Of a DNA stretch of 64,000 bases, positions 53,748 through 61,732 are shown piece after piece (within the stretch, counting starts at the first letter, position 1; every line of letters starts with the position of its first letter). Location: NCBI GenBank assembly GCA_035935115.1, contig DASYXK010000010.1, positions 68,679 through 132,678 on the forward strand. Direction: 5' to 3'. Under the pieces are notes generated by a model that was given only the letters and a program-made list of their open reading frames with translations, did not search any database and had not been told where the DNA came from. The stretch comes from TA-20 sp035935115 (GTDB taxonomy: Archaea > Thermoproteota > Nitrososphaeria > Nitrososphaerales > Nitrosopumilaceae). Made by a program: the position numbers and the translations under genes.

Positions 53748-54239
53748 ATGGCCAAAATCAGACTAAAATTCGGTGAAAATGAGATAGAAGTAGAATCTAA
53801 GGACTTTTATGTAGACAACAAAAGCATAGACGAAGTTGTATACAATCTTTCTAGGTTTGTAGCAAGAAATCAAACAGAAGAACAAAGAACAAACACACAG
53901 GTAGAAATCATAAGGGAAGCACTAAACAATGAACCAAAAACAAATTATCTAAGCTCGCTTGAAGATGCTGAAATTCATGAGCCTGAATTCGTTCAACCAA
54001 TCTCTATTGATAGGAATCAGATAAGAAGCAAAATACACATACTGGCACGGGATTCTTTTTTTGAACAACCAAGAACAGTTTCAGAGGTTGTCGCACAACT
54101 ACATGAATATGGTTGGGCTGCCGTACCATTAGATGTTTCAAAGGTACTGGCAAATATGGCTTTGAAAAAAGAAATACAAAAGGATATGAGAGAAAAGCGT
54201 AGCTATTACTCAAACAAGATAATAGTACAGCTCAGCTAG
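53748..54239 (+). CDS. Hypothetical protein with winged-helix-like C-terminal part
   Basis: A 163-residue protein with an N-terminal ubiquitin- or ferredoxin-like beta segment (KIRLKFGENEIEVES) and a C-terminal winged-helix-like region (about 90-160, TVSEVVAQLHEYGWAAVPLDVSKVLANM then a wing KEIQKDMREKRSYYS). The ATG at 53748 is preferred over 53739. No family was recognised, but similar proteins are typical of Nitrososphaerota. The stop lies 8 bp inside the convergent zinc-ribbon gene. Confidence 0.6.
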   Translation: MAKIRLKFGENEIEVESKDFYVDNKSIDEVVYNLSRFVARNQTEEQRTNTQVEIIREALNNEPKTNYLSSLEDAEIHEPEFVQPISIDRNQIRSKIHILARDSFFEQPRTVSEVVAQLHEYGWAAVPLDVSKVLANMALKKEIQKDMREKRSYYSNKIIVQLS

Positions 54240-54426
54240 ACTCGTAACCACAAACTTTGCAGGAATCAAACACATCTCCTTCCAAGTGGTCAAAATGAAC
54301 ATTACATTTTCTACATGTGTGGTGCATGTCAAAATACCCATCAATTTCGATCTTGCCTGCCTGTTCTGATTTTAGATCAGTACTTCCGCACTTTATACAA
54401 TGACAACCACATTGCATAAAATCCAT
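54232..54426 (-). CDS. Small zinc-ribbon protein (64 aa)
   Basis: A 64-residue protein with cysteines in CGCHCIKCGS, HTCRKCNVHF and DSCKVCGYESS, which form one or two zinc ribbons. It could be a nucleic-acid-binding or protein-binding adaptor. The start could be ATG 54426 or ATG 54417. No family name was recognised. Confidence 0.65.
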   Translation of the reverse strand: MDFMQCGCHCIKCGSTDLKSEQAGKIEIDGYFDMHHTCRKCNVHFDHLEGDVFDSCKVCGYESS

Positions 54427-54446
54427 TTAGAGATACTCCTAATAAT

Positions 54447-55361
54447 CTAGTTGAAATTTAAGCGGTTTCTGAACTGTAATGCAATTACAACAGTTATTCC
54501 TATGACTAGTGGCACAAACAACGGAAATTCAGGAATTGCAGTTGTACCCGTTAACCGAATTGTACCGGATTTGGATGGGTGGAATCCAATCCAAGCATGA
54601 GTTCCGTTATTGTGAAATGTATTGGTCAAGGTACCATTACCGTTAAGCTTTCCTTGATATGGCCCCCATAGAAGCTCCTGTGGTATTATTACCGTTACAA
54701 ATGAATGTGGTTTATTGATGTCAAATGCATAGGCTTTTGCTGATTGATCAAATGTATGAGGGCCTAAACCTGAAAGAGTTCGTATACCTATTATGAAATT
54801 ATTATTTTGCCATTGTACATTTTGTAAAGTCATTGGTTCATTGATAATATAGTCCAAAGCAAAACCAACACCGTGGTGTCGAAGTCCTTTATCGCCAAGA
54901 TAGATTGGTCTATCATTGGCCCAAACCGTGTCCACCCCTTTTGGGAAGTAAAAATCTGTATAACCTGCATCTGATGGTTCTGTATAATTCCATTTCCAGA
55001 CACCATTAATTTGAGATACAACATTTGTTAAATCATATTTGATTACAGTCATATTTCTTGATGTTGGAGGAAACAATACTGATTTTTGAGCTGTTGCAAC
55101 ACTGAAATATTGTACAGAACTGCCATTTTGATCCGTTACAGAAAAGTTTGTCATGTTTCCTTTTACTGTAATTACCTGAATTGCTACTAAACTATTACCT
55201 TTAACAAAATGTGTCACATGAGCTGTTCCGCTTTGATCAAGTACAATTTTAATGTCTTCCACTGGTTTTTGTCCCATTGTTAATTCCTGACCAAAAACCT
55301 GTGACACTGATAAAAGCATCAAAGATATTATTAAAATTGAAAGTAATTTTCTCAAATTCAT
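54447..55361 (-). CDS. Secreted protein with C-terminal PEF-type sorting signal
   Basis: A 304-residue protein with a signal peptide ending near VFGQ (about residue 26), a large beta-rich outer domain, and a C-terminal IPEFP motif followed by a transmembrane helix and an R/N-rich end. This tripartite tail is the pattern of PEF/PEFG-CTERM proteins processed by archaeosortases. The ATG at 55361 is chosen; the long frame reaching 55415 overlaps the cyclophilin gene. Likely part of the surface layer or its coat. Confidence 0.75.
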   Translation of the reverse strand: MNLRKLLSILIISLMLLSVSQVFGQELTMGQKPVEDIKIVLDQSGTAHVTHFVKGNSLVAIQVITVKGNMTNFSVTDQNGSSVQYFSVATAQKSVLFPPTSRNMTVIKYDLTNVVSQINGVWKWNYTEPSDAGYTDFYFPKGVDTVWANDRPIYLGDKGLRHHGVGFALDYIINEPMTLQNVQWQNNNFIIGIRTLSGLGPHTFDQSAKAYAFDINKPHSFVTVIIPQELLWGPYQGKLNGNGTLTNTFHNNGTHAWIGFHPSKSGTIRLTGTTAIPEFPLFVPLVIGITVVIALQFRNRLNFN

Positions 55362-55366
55362 TATCC

Positions 55367-55846
55367 CTATTCTGATATTGTCACATGAAGCATTCTTGCT
55401 TCCTGATGTGGGCAATCATTTTTGTCTCGCGGTAAATTTACTATTTTGTCTGCTACATCCATACCTTCTGTCACTCTGCCAAAGACCGTGTACTGCTTAT
55501 CAAGAAAAGTACTATCTGTTGTAACTATGAAAAATTGTGAACCAGCACTGTTAGGATCCGTTGCACGAGCCATAGAGACTATTCCACGAAGATGTGATTT
55601 TGAACTAAATTCTGCTTTGATAGTATGGCCTGGACCGCCTATACCCCACTTACTTTTATCTGGTTTTTTGGTATTGGGATCTCCGCCTTGAATCATGAAT
55701 CCCGGAATAACCCTGTGAAATAGCGTTCCATCATAGAATGAACTTTTTGCAAGCTTTGTGAAATTTCTTACTGTCTCTGGTGCAAGATCTGGTAAAAGAT
55801 CAAAAACTACCTTGCCAAAATTTGTCTCTATTGTAGCCTTGGGCAT
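55367..55846 (-). CDS. Cyclophilin-type peptidyl-prolyl isomerase
   Basis: A 159-residue cyclophilin. TLFHRVIPGFMIQGGDP, GIVSMARATDPNSAGSQFFI and the LDKQYTVFGRVTEGMDV segment include the catalytic Arg, Phe, Met and Gln. No signal peptide, so cytoplasmic. It is 5 nt upstream of the secreted PEF protein. The ATG at 55846 is chosen over 55855 by family start. Confidence 0.95.
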   Translation of the reverse strand: MPKATIETNFGKVVFDLLPDLAPETVRNFTKLAKSSFYDGTLFHRVIPGFMIQGGDPNTKKPDKSKWGIGGPGHTIKAEFSSKSHLRGIVSMARATDPNSAGSQFFIVTTDSTFLDKQYTVFGRVTEGMDVADKIVNLPRDKNDCPHQEARMLHVTISE

Positions 55847-56199
55847 TTTCTTCAATCTGGGTCATTTAATCATAAGAATCTTTCTTCACAATTGTTTATG
55901 TTAAGATGCTTTTGTAAATATATGTCGCTATTAATCCTGAAGAAATTATACTAAATAATCTAATTATCACAAAAATGAATCAAAAAAATCCAAGACTTTT
56001 AATTTCCAAAATTAATCAACCTAACAATAGATAAAGCCCAGCATGTTATTTTTTGATAATCATATATCTAGATTCAATCTTATTGTAACTAAGGAAAAAT
56101 CTTTTTATGTAATCAAAATTTTTCATTTTTTAAATATCTAATTAATACTACAAAAATGATAGTAACAGTCTTATATAGAAGATCTGAAAAATACAAAAC
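55847..56199. other. 353-bp intergenic region, very AT-rich
   Basis: No plausible coding frame, repeat array or RNA gene was seen. The only element recognised is a TATA-like box at 56171-56177 next to the small regulator gene. The region could contain the promoter of the cyclophilin gene as well. Confidence 0.5.
56171..56177 (+). promoter_or_regulatory. TATA-like box of the small HTH gene
   Basis: TTATATA lies 26-28 nt before the GTG start at 56200, consistent with a leaderless transcript that begins with GTG. Confidence 0.5.
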
Positions 56200-56436
56200 G
56201 TGAATCGCTCTACTCAAAGCACAAATATTAAACAAGCCATAAACTCGTTGCTTGACAAGGGCCTTACAGATAAACAAGATATCTATACCAAAGTGGTAGA
56301 AGAGCTTGGCGTTCCAAGACCAACGGTAAGGCGAGTAGCACGAGATCTACGAAATGAACTTTTACAAAAAATTCAGATTTTGCAGTCTGAGATTCCAAAA
56401 CTTGAATCAGGCGATAAAGATACTAGTAGTGACTAG
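56200..56436 (+). CDS. Small HTH DNA-binding protein (78 aa)
   Basis: A 78-residue protein with a helix-turn-helix segment (YTKVVEELGVPRPTVRRVARDLR, cut into a recognition helix at PTVRRVARD) and a C-terminal coiled helix (QKIQILQSEIPKL). It begins with a GTG placed right after the TATA-like spacing. It resembles conserved small regulators in thaumarchaeal genomes; the target is unknown. Confidence 0.7.
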   Translation: MNRSTQSTNIKQAINSLLDKGLTDKQDIYTKVVEELGVPRPTVRRVARDLRNELLQKIQILQSEIPKLESGDKDTSSD

Positions 56437-56519
56437 CAAAATCTTTCCTTTTTATAATATACATTTTAGTTCTGATAATTTCCATTACTATTATATTCTA
56501 GGAATCGCGTGATAAAATT

Positions 56520-56966
56520 ATGGGGCACATTCCTACCATAGTAGTTATTTGTCTGGCTTCTGCTCTTACAGGACTATACTTTGTGCTACCTGATGCAACA
56601 CACTTTGCTATGATAGTATTCATCGCAGCCGCATGGTTTCTTGCTGCAATATGTTGGTTAGCCCAAAAGAGTGCTGACTATATTACGAAGGGCGGCTACG
56701 GTCATGAAGAAAAAAAAAAGCTAGTTAACACTAGTAATCATCAACAAACAGTACAGGTAACTTCAATCCAAATCAAACAAGCCAAAGTTGCACTTGGCGC
56801 AGAGTTAGATGAGCTACGAAATACCGTAAAAAATAAAGACAGTGAAATTGAAAACCTAAAAAATGAGATTGCTAGCCTACAGACTCTTGTACAAATAGAA
56901 GCTCTCAAGACAGAGCTTGCAAACCTAAAGGCACTAGCAGCAAAGGAAAGCTCAAAGAGAAAATAA
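56520..56966 (+). CDS. Membrane protein with cytoplasmic coiled coil
   Basis: A 148-residue protein: two transmembrane segments at 4-23 and 29-48, then a linker, then a long coiled coil (about 88-142, ELDELRNTVKNKDSEIENL and later LKTELANLKALAAKES). Function unknown; it may act as a membrane scaffold. It is 83 nt downstream of the HTH gene, with its stop adjacent to the convergent Cys-rich gene. Confidence 0.65.
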   Translation: MGHIPTIVVICLASALTGLYFVLPDATHFAMIVFIAAAWFLAAICWLAQKSADYITKGGYGHEEKKKLVNTSNHQQTVQVTSIQIKQAKVALGAELDELRNTVKNKDSEIENLKNEIASLQTLVQIEALKTELANLKALAAKESSKRK

Positions 56967-57086
56967 TTATTTACAATGTGGACAGCTAGGCTTTCCGTGA
57001 TTTTCTTTACAGCTTGGGCAGCTTACTGCACCACCAAAATGGCAATTACAACGACATCCATCATTTAGTTTCTCTTCTGGTACCAA
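56967..57086 (-). CDS. Cys-rich small zinc-binding protein (39 aa)
   Basis: A 39-residue frame with seven cysteines and two histidines: CRCNCH, CPSC, HGKPSC, PHC. The regular spacing fits a zinc-binding mini-protein. The start is uncertain: TTG at 57086 is used, with CTG at 57095 an alternative giving LYQLVPEEK at the front. It fills the gap between two neighbours exactly. Confidence 0.55.
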   Translation of the reverse strand: MVPEEKLNDGCRCNCHFGGAVSCPSCKENHGKPSCPHCK

Positions 57087-57142
57087 TTGATACAGACTAA
57101 TTATGCGTCATCTTAATATGTAACTTTTTCAAAAGAGAATTC

Positions 57143-57553
57143 ATGAAATATGTACTTGGCATGGCAGTAGGAATCTTTTTACTATTAATACCAAGCCTGA
57201 GCTCTGTATCACAAGGAGCCCAATGGGATCCAAAATTAACTGCTAGTAACGATATTCAATTGGTAAAATCAATAGTGTACATGCATATTCCGGTTGATAA
57301 CAAACTTCCATTTGGTTGTGTTTGGGGCAAAGTAACAAACGCTGTACCAGGATATCCAGTAGTAGTTCAGATTTATCAAAATGGTAAACCAGTTTATTTT
57401 GCCCAAGTAGATGTGAAAAGTGACGGTTCATACGAACACTATTTTAGAGTTAAATCTGTAGATGGTAATAATGTGATTAATGTTTTCTTGGGAGATTACA
57501 CCGTTGATATCTTCAAAACAGTTTACGTTACAACTGCTCCAACTATAACCTAA
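57143..57553 (+). CDS. Secreted small beta-domain protein
   Basis: A 136-residue protein with a signal peptide (to about SQGA, residue 26) and a single Ig-like beta-sandwich domain (VWGKVTNAVPGYPVVVQIYQ, then YEHYFRVKS and a GDYTV segment). It resembles carbohydrate-binding or peptidase-regulatory-like domains of S-layer-associated proteins. Function unknown. Confidence 0.65.
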   Translation: MKYVLGMAVGIFLLLIPSLSSVSQGAQWDPKLTASNDIQLVKSIVYMHIPVDNKLPFGCVWGKVTNAVPGYPVVVQIYQNGKPVYFAQVDVKSDGSYEHYFRVKSVDGNNVINVFLGDYTVDIFKTVYVTTAPTIT

Positions 57554-57589
57554 GAGAGTTTCACAGTTTCATCTAATACAGTAATAAAA

Positions 57590-57682
57590 CGGGCTCGGAG
57601 GGCTTCGATCCCTCGACCTGTAACTTAGGAGGCTACTGCGCTATCCATGTTGCGCGTCAATAAGACTCTGCGCTACGAGCCC
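57590..57682 (-). tRNA. tRNA-Arg (anticodon CCT) with an 18-nt D-loop intron
   Basis: The cloverleaf closes only when an insertion is removed from the D loop: acceptor GGGCTCG/CGAGCCC, D stem GCGC/GCGC, anticodon stem GTAGC/GTTAC with loop CTCCTAA (anticodon CCT), T stem GAGGG/CCCTC. The inserted 18 nt (57650-57667), AGTCTTATTGACGCGCAA, sit after position 15. Around it, GCGC pairs with GCGC with 3-nt bulges AGA and AAC on either side and a GTC/GAC stem, a relaxed bulge-helix-bulge motif. Splicing gives a standard 74-nt body plus G73. CCA is not encoded. Confidence 0.93.
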
Positions 57683-57707
57683 AGAAAAATTCAGCCCTGT
57701 TAACAAT

Positions 57708-58418
57708 TTAAGCGTAATCAAGATTTGAAACTATCATCTGTCTGATTTGATTCCAAGTTGGATCATCAAGACTGTTCCATTTCTCATAAAATACAACATC
57801 TTTCAAATCAAGTCGCGGAAGCCAACCAGCTGTTTCTAGATCTGGTTTTTCTGCAAACTTTGAAACATGACCAAGACACAAATATGCAATGGGGACAACA
57901 TGTTCTGGTATTTCAAGAATTTTTTTCAGATCATCATTTGAAAGTATACTGACCCAACCAAGGCCAATACCTTCTGTTCTTGCAGCAAGCCAAAGATTTT
58001 GTATTGCACAACATACACTGTAAATTCCTGTTTCAGGAATACTTGATCTTCCTATCACAAAAGGGCCAAACTTTGTAGGATCATATGTTACACAGACATT
58101 TACTGCCGAAGATAAAATTCCTTCTAACCGTAAGGAAAGATATTTTGTTCTTTTTGGATCCTCAACAAGAGCTGCAGAACGTTTTCTTTCATCATCAAAT
58201 GATTCTTTTACTTTCTTTCTAGTTTCAACATCTTTTATTAGAATAAAGTTCCATGGCTGCGAAAAACCAACAGACGGTGCATGATGTGCAGCATTTAGAA
58301 TTTTAGAGAGAGTCTTGTCGTCAATTGGCTCTGGCATAAAATGAGATCTCACATCACGTCTTGAAAAAACTGCTTTGTAAAAACCATTTTTTTCATCTTG
58401 GGAGAATTCCTCATTCAT
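57708..58418 (-). CDS. bluB: 5,6-dimethylbenzimidazole synthase
   Basis: A 236-residue nitroreductase-fold enzyme that cleaves reduced FMN to make the lower ligand of cobalamin. HAPSVGFSQPWNF, RRDVRSHF near the N-terminus, and the EGIGLGWVSIL stretch match BluB rather than generic nitroreductases. It implies that the organism makes true cobalamin with a DMB ligand. It stands alone, away from other corrin genes. Confidence 0.9.
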   Translation of the reverse strand: MNEEFSQDEKNGFYKAVFSRRDVRSHFMPEPIDDKTLSKILNAAHHAPSVGFSQPWNFILIKDVETRKKVKESFDDERKRSAALVEDPKRTKYLSLRLEGILSSAVNVCVTYDPTKFGPFVIGRSSIPETGIYSVCCAIQNLWLAARTEGIGLGWVSILSNDDLKKILEIPEHVVPIAYLCLGHVSKFAEKPDLETAGWLPRLDLKDVVFYEKWNSLDDPTWNQIRQMIVSNLDYA

Positions 58419-58504
58419 AAAACATTCACCAGTAACAATGCATATTATTCTTGTTTTCTCAAATTAAACGTTAATAACGCCTACAAGAAGAGTCGTATTT
58501 TAAC

Positions 58505-58578
58505 GGGCCGATCGTCTAGTTGGTTAGGATACCGCCCTGACACGGCGGTGGTCGAGAGTTCAAATCTCTCTCGGCCCA
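58505..58578 (+). tRNA. tRNA-Val (anticodon GAC)
   Basis: Acceptor GGGCCGA/TCGGCCC, D arm GTCT..GGAT, anticodon stem CCGCC/GGCGG with loop CTGACAC (anticodon GAC), T arm GAGAG-TTCAAAT-CTCTC. Discriminator A; no CCA and no intron in the gene. Confidence 0.96.
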
Positions 58579-58600
58579 TCTGTTTTTATTCTATAATTTT

Positions 58601-59011
58601 ATGACTAGTACCGTGGTCAAATTTACTCAAAAGGAAATTGAGTTTTTACAAAACAATGAGGCGTGTAGAATAGCAACATCTCATGACAACATACCGCATG
58701 TTACTCCAGCTACATATTATTTTGAAGATGGGTTTTTCTATCTGGCAACAGATTATGATACAAAAAAATATTCTAATCTTAAAAAAAATAACAAAATAGC
58801 AATTACTGTAGACATTTACATGTCTGGAAAACATAAAGCTGTAATCGTACAGGGAACGACAGAATTTATTGAAAAAGGATCAGAATACAAACTGTTGTAT
58901 GAAATTTTTTATAAAAAATTTTCATGGGTAAGAGATAATCCTTGGAAAGAAGGAGAAGCGCCCTTTGTTAAAATAAAACCAAAAACAAAGACTAGCTGGG
59001 GCCTAAACTAA
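58601..59011 (+). CDS. Pyridoxamine 5'-phosphate oxidase-like flavin/F420-binding protein
   Basis: A 136-residue split-barrel protein of the PNPOx/FMN-binding family. The N-terminal FLQNNEACRIATSHDNIPHV and a strand with FYLATDYDTKKY are typical; F420-dependent members in archaea look similar. Specificity cannot be fixed. The stop interlocks with the LEA14-like gene (CTAA). Confidence 0.83.
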   Translation: MTSTVVKFTQKEIEFLQNNEACRIATSHDNIPHVTPATYYFEDGFFYLATDYDTKKYSNLKKNNKIAITVDIYMSGKHKAVIVQGTTEFIEKGSEYKLLYEIFYKKFSWVRDNPWKEGEAPFVKIKPKTKTSWGLN

Positions 59012-59553
59012 CCAAATGTAGATTCAAAATCTCTTGTAATTAGAGTCCATGCTGACTCTACAGTTACTTGGCCTGTTACCTTGTAGCTAACTGGTTTACC
59101 ATTTATGATGGATTGGTATTCATTAGAAATTTGATCAGTATTCACCAGTTCGAACGTATTGGTTAATGTTACTGTACTACTGGGAAACAGTGGTGCTCTT
59201 CCAGCCATGGCAATGTCCTCAGTACTATAATGACCACTTCCAAGATGCTTACCATTTACAAACAAATCATAATTGATAGAAGGAATAGTAGCTGTTATGG
59301 TAGTAGGGTTTGTCACATTAAATAATACCTCAAGATGAGCTCGATTGTTTATCTTGTTTACATCAATTAACTTTACACCAACCAAATCTATTTTTACTTG
59401 TTTGAGAACATCTTGACCAGAGTTTGCAAATAAAACCAAAGAAAGTAACAAAATACCCAATCCAGCAAATGCGCTAAATATAACAACTCGACCTCTGCTA
59501 ACCAATTCAATAGCTACGGGTTCTATAGAATTAAAAAACCTTCTCAGGATCAC
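59008..59553 (-). CDS. LEA14-like (LEA type 2) membrane-anchored protein, second copy
   Basis: A 181-residue protein with a transmembrane segment (about 25-45) and an outer LEA type 2 domain (about 55-175), with LEVLFNVTNPTTITATI and YDLFVNGKHLGSG as landmarks. It is paralogous in layout to the protein at 53141-53611 but low in sequence identity. Function unknown. Confidence 0.7.
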   Translation of the reverse strand: MILRRFFNSIEPVAIELVSRGRVVIFSAFAGLGILLLSLVLFANSGQDVLKQVKIDLVGVKLIDVNKINNRAHLEVLFNVTNPTTITATIPSINYDLFVNGKHLGSGHYSTEDIAMAGRAPLFPSSTVTLTNTFELVNTDQISNEYQSIINGKPVSYKVTGQVTVESAWTLITRDFESTFG

Positions 59554-59619
59554 TTCTGTTAATTTTACGGGAGTTCAGGATCCGAATAGATATTACTTAT
59601 AATAGTAGAAATACTGACA

Positions 59620-60114
59620 ATGCCAATTTTGGATGCCCTACTAATGTGGGCACATCTTGTTTCTGCTTCCATATGGGTAGGAGGCTCGATTTTCATTGGA
59701 ATTGTTTTGGCACCACTATTGAAGACAATCTCAGAATCGGTGGAAGAAAGAGTAGCAATAATGATTCGGGTTGGAAGAAAATTCAACAAGATTGCAATTC
59801 CATCATTAACAATTTTAATTGCTACTGGACTTTACAACTCATCTAACATTCTAAGTAAACCAGAATTTTTGCTTTCTACAAATTATGGAATAATACTTGT
59901 AATAAAAATAATTCTTGTAATTTCTTTGCTTGTGATGTTTGCCATTCATGTTAGGATAATTCGAACTGAAATTGAGAAAAAGATCGAATCAAAAGAAATG
60001 TTGCCAGAAATAGTTCAAAAACTCCGTTCAAAAATAATTTTCCTTGGCAGAATTATGGTCTTTGTTTCTATAGCTATACTGCTTATGGCAGCACTACTAC
60101 ATTCCGGCATCTGA
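59620..60114 (+). CDS. CopD-family (copper resistance D-like) membrane protein
   Basis: A 164-residue protein with four transmembrane helices. MWAHLVSASIWVGGSIFIG is the typical first helix of CopD-type proteins; a second His in TM3-4 (FAIHVRI) could also contact metal. Copper handling would suit an organism that relies on copper enzymes, but this is inferred. It overlaps the convergent rtcA gene by 18 bp. Confidence 0.8.
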   Translation: MPILDALLMWAHLVSASIWVGGSIFIGIVLAPLLKTISESVEERVAIMIRVGRKFNKIAIPSLTILIATGLYNSSNILSKPEFLLSTNYGIILVIKIILVISLLVMFAIHVRIIRTEIEKKIESKEMLPEIVQKLRSKIIFLGRIMVFVSIAILLMAALLHSGI

Positions 60115-61125
60115 ATTTCCTTTTATTCTAACTTCAAAACCGTCATTTAACTTTCCTATTCCATACTTGCAGTTTGTAATTTTTGAAGTAACAAAGAGGT
60201 TTGTCTCCAAGTGTTTTGTAATTTTGTTTACTCTAAAAACCGAAGTCTCACTAGTCAAAGCCAAAGGAATCACAACCATATCTGAAAGAAAATGGTCCAC
60301 TCCTAAATTCGACTCTAAAAACCTGTTTGCTACAATCGATCCAATTCCTTTCATGTCTTTGTTATATATCGCATCAGAACCAATAATTGAACTATCATCA
60401 TGTGCAAAAGCTAAGAGTGAACATCCTTTGTCCAACGCAGATTCTTCTTTTATTTCATAATCACAAGACAGACCATTACTTTCAAGAATTTTTTTAGCCT
60501 CATTTACTTCATTTTCAATTGATTCTTTTGAGATAATAGAATATGAACAAAGAATCTGTACTTTTTTTGTAGTTCTTTGTAGTAAAGAAATAGATTTGAT
60601 TTTTTCATTAGGTAATACTTGGATATCCACAAGTCCACCACCTCTTGGATAATATCCTCGTTTTTTAATATCAATAGAAAAATTAATTCCTATTCTGGAA
60701 TATGCTTCTTTCAAAACAAATTTGGTATAGTTACTTGTTGGACTCCACATAACATCAGTTCCACCCGTTATTGACAATTTCAATTTTTTTTTGGAAATAG
60801 ATACTGCAGGAATTAAAACCTGTAAAATTAATGGAACACTTCCAGCAGTTCCGACATTTTCATTTAAACTGGCATCATTAATCTTGGAAGGAAAAAATCT
60901 AAGTGTAGTTGATCCAACATGCAATCCATCTACTTTGGCATTAGAAATTTTTGCAAGAATTTTAATTCCAGTAAGATGCTGCGGCCTTAAACCGGGAACG
61001 TCTCTGCCCTTACGTATGTTTTCAATTTCTATTGGTGTTCCAGTAATTGATGAAAGTGTTACCGCAGTTCGAATTATCTGTCCTCCACCTTCACCGTATG
61101 ATCCATCTATTTTTAGAGGCTCCAT
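60097..61125 (-). CDS. rtcA: RNA 3'-terminal phosphate cyclase
   Basis: A 342-residue enzyme that converts RNA 3'-phosphates to 2',3'-cyclic phosphates using ATP. IDGSYGEGGGQIIRTAV, RKGRDVPGLRPQHL and the C-terminal active His region (VDHFLSDMV) are typical. ThpR, a cyclic phosphodiesterase, is 56 kb away in the window. ATG start at 61125. Confidence 0.95.
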   Translation of the reverse strand: MEPLKIDGSYGEGGGQIIRTAVTLSSITGTPIEIENIRKGRDVPGLRPQHLTGIKILAKISNAKVDGLHVGSTTLRFFPSKINDASLNENVGTAGSVPLILQVLIPAVSISKKKLKLSITGGTDVMWSPTSNYTKFVLKEAYSRIGINFSIDIKKRGYYPRGGGLVDIQVLPNEKIKSISLLQRTTKKVQILCSYSIISKESIENEVNEAKKILESNGLSCDYEIKEESALDKGCSLLAFAHDDSSIIGSDAIYNKDMKGIGSIVANRFLESNLGVDHFLSDMVVIPLALTSETSVFRVNKITKHLETNLFVTSKITNCKYGIGKLNDGFEVRIKGNSDAGM

Positions 61126-61192
61126 AAATAATTGAATCGTCTTGCCGTATAAGTAATGATAGTTTTTTAAAGAATTAAAATCAATTTTTAAT

Positions 61193-61690
61193 ATGAATGG
61201 TCTTTTAATTGGCAGATTCCAACCTTTTCATAAAGGACACCTTGCAGCAGTAAATTTTGGACTCTCTCAAGTAGAGAATCTTTGGATAGGTATAGGTAGC
61301 TCAAATAAAAACAACGAAAAAAGAAATCCATTTTCTGCTGATGAAAGAAAGGAAATGATACTATCTTCTTTAGATAAATCCATCTTAAATAGAGTTCAGA
61401 TATTTTACATTCCAGACGTTAACGATCATGCAAAATGGACATATCATGTTGATTCTATTGTACCAAAGTATGATGTGATATTCTCAAATGATGATTTTAC
61501 AACAACACTTTATCAAAAACGCGGAATCAAGGTTATCTCGGTACCTCTGTTACAAAGGGAAGTGATCTCTGGAACCAATATCCGTGAAATGATGGCAATG
61601 GGAAAAAACTGGATGGAACTTGTGCCAGAAGGAACTAAAAATGTACTATTAAAAATAGATGCAGAAAGACGACTCTCAAAAATTCTGTAA
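61193..61690 (+). CDS. Nicotinamide-nucleotide adenylyltransferase (archaeal)
   Basis: A 165-residue HxGH-type nucleotidyltransferase that makes NAD from NMN and ATP. GRFQPFHKGH (7-16) is the active-site motif, NPFSADERKEMI is typical of the archaeal family, and SGTNIREMM is the C-terminal ATP-binding motif. Hexameric in relatives. ATG start. Confidence 0.95.
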   Translation: MNGLLIGRFQPFHKGHLAAVNFGLSQVENLWIGIGSSNKNNEKRNPFSADERKEMILSSLDKSILNRVQIFYIPDVNDHAKWTYHVDSIVPKYDVIFSNDDFTTTLYQKRGIKVISVPLLQREVISGTNIREMMAMGKNWMELVPEGTKNVLLKIDAERRLSKIL

Positions 61691-61732
61691 TTATAAATAG
61701 CGGTTCCTAATCGTTAAGATTGGAGAATTTAT

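Noticed and set aside
55847..56199. Possible small RNA, CRISPR leader or second origin in the AT-rich gap
   Set aside because: No repeats, ORB motifs or stable stem-loops were visible, only a TATA-like box near the right end.
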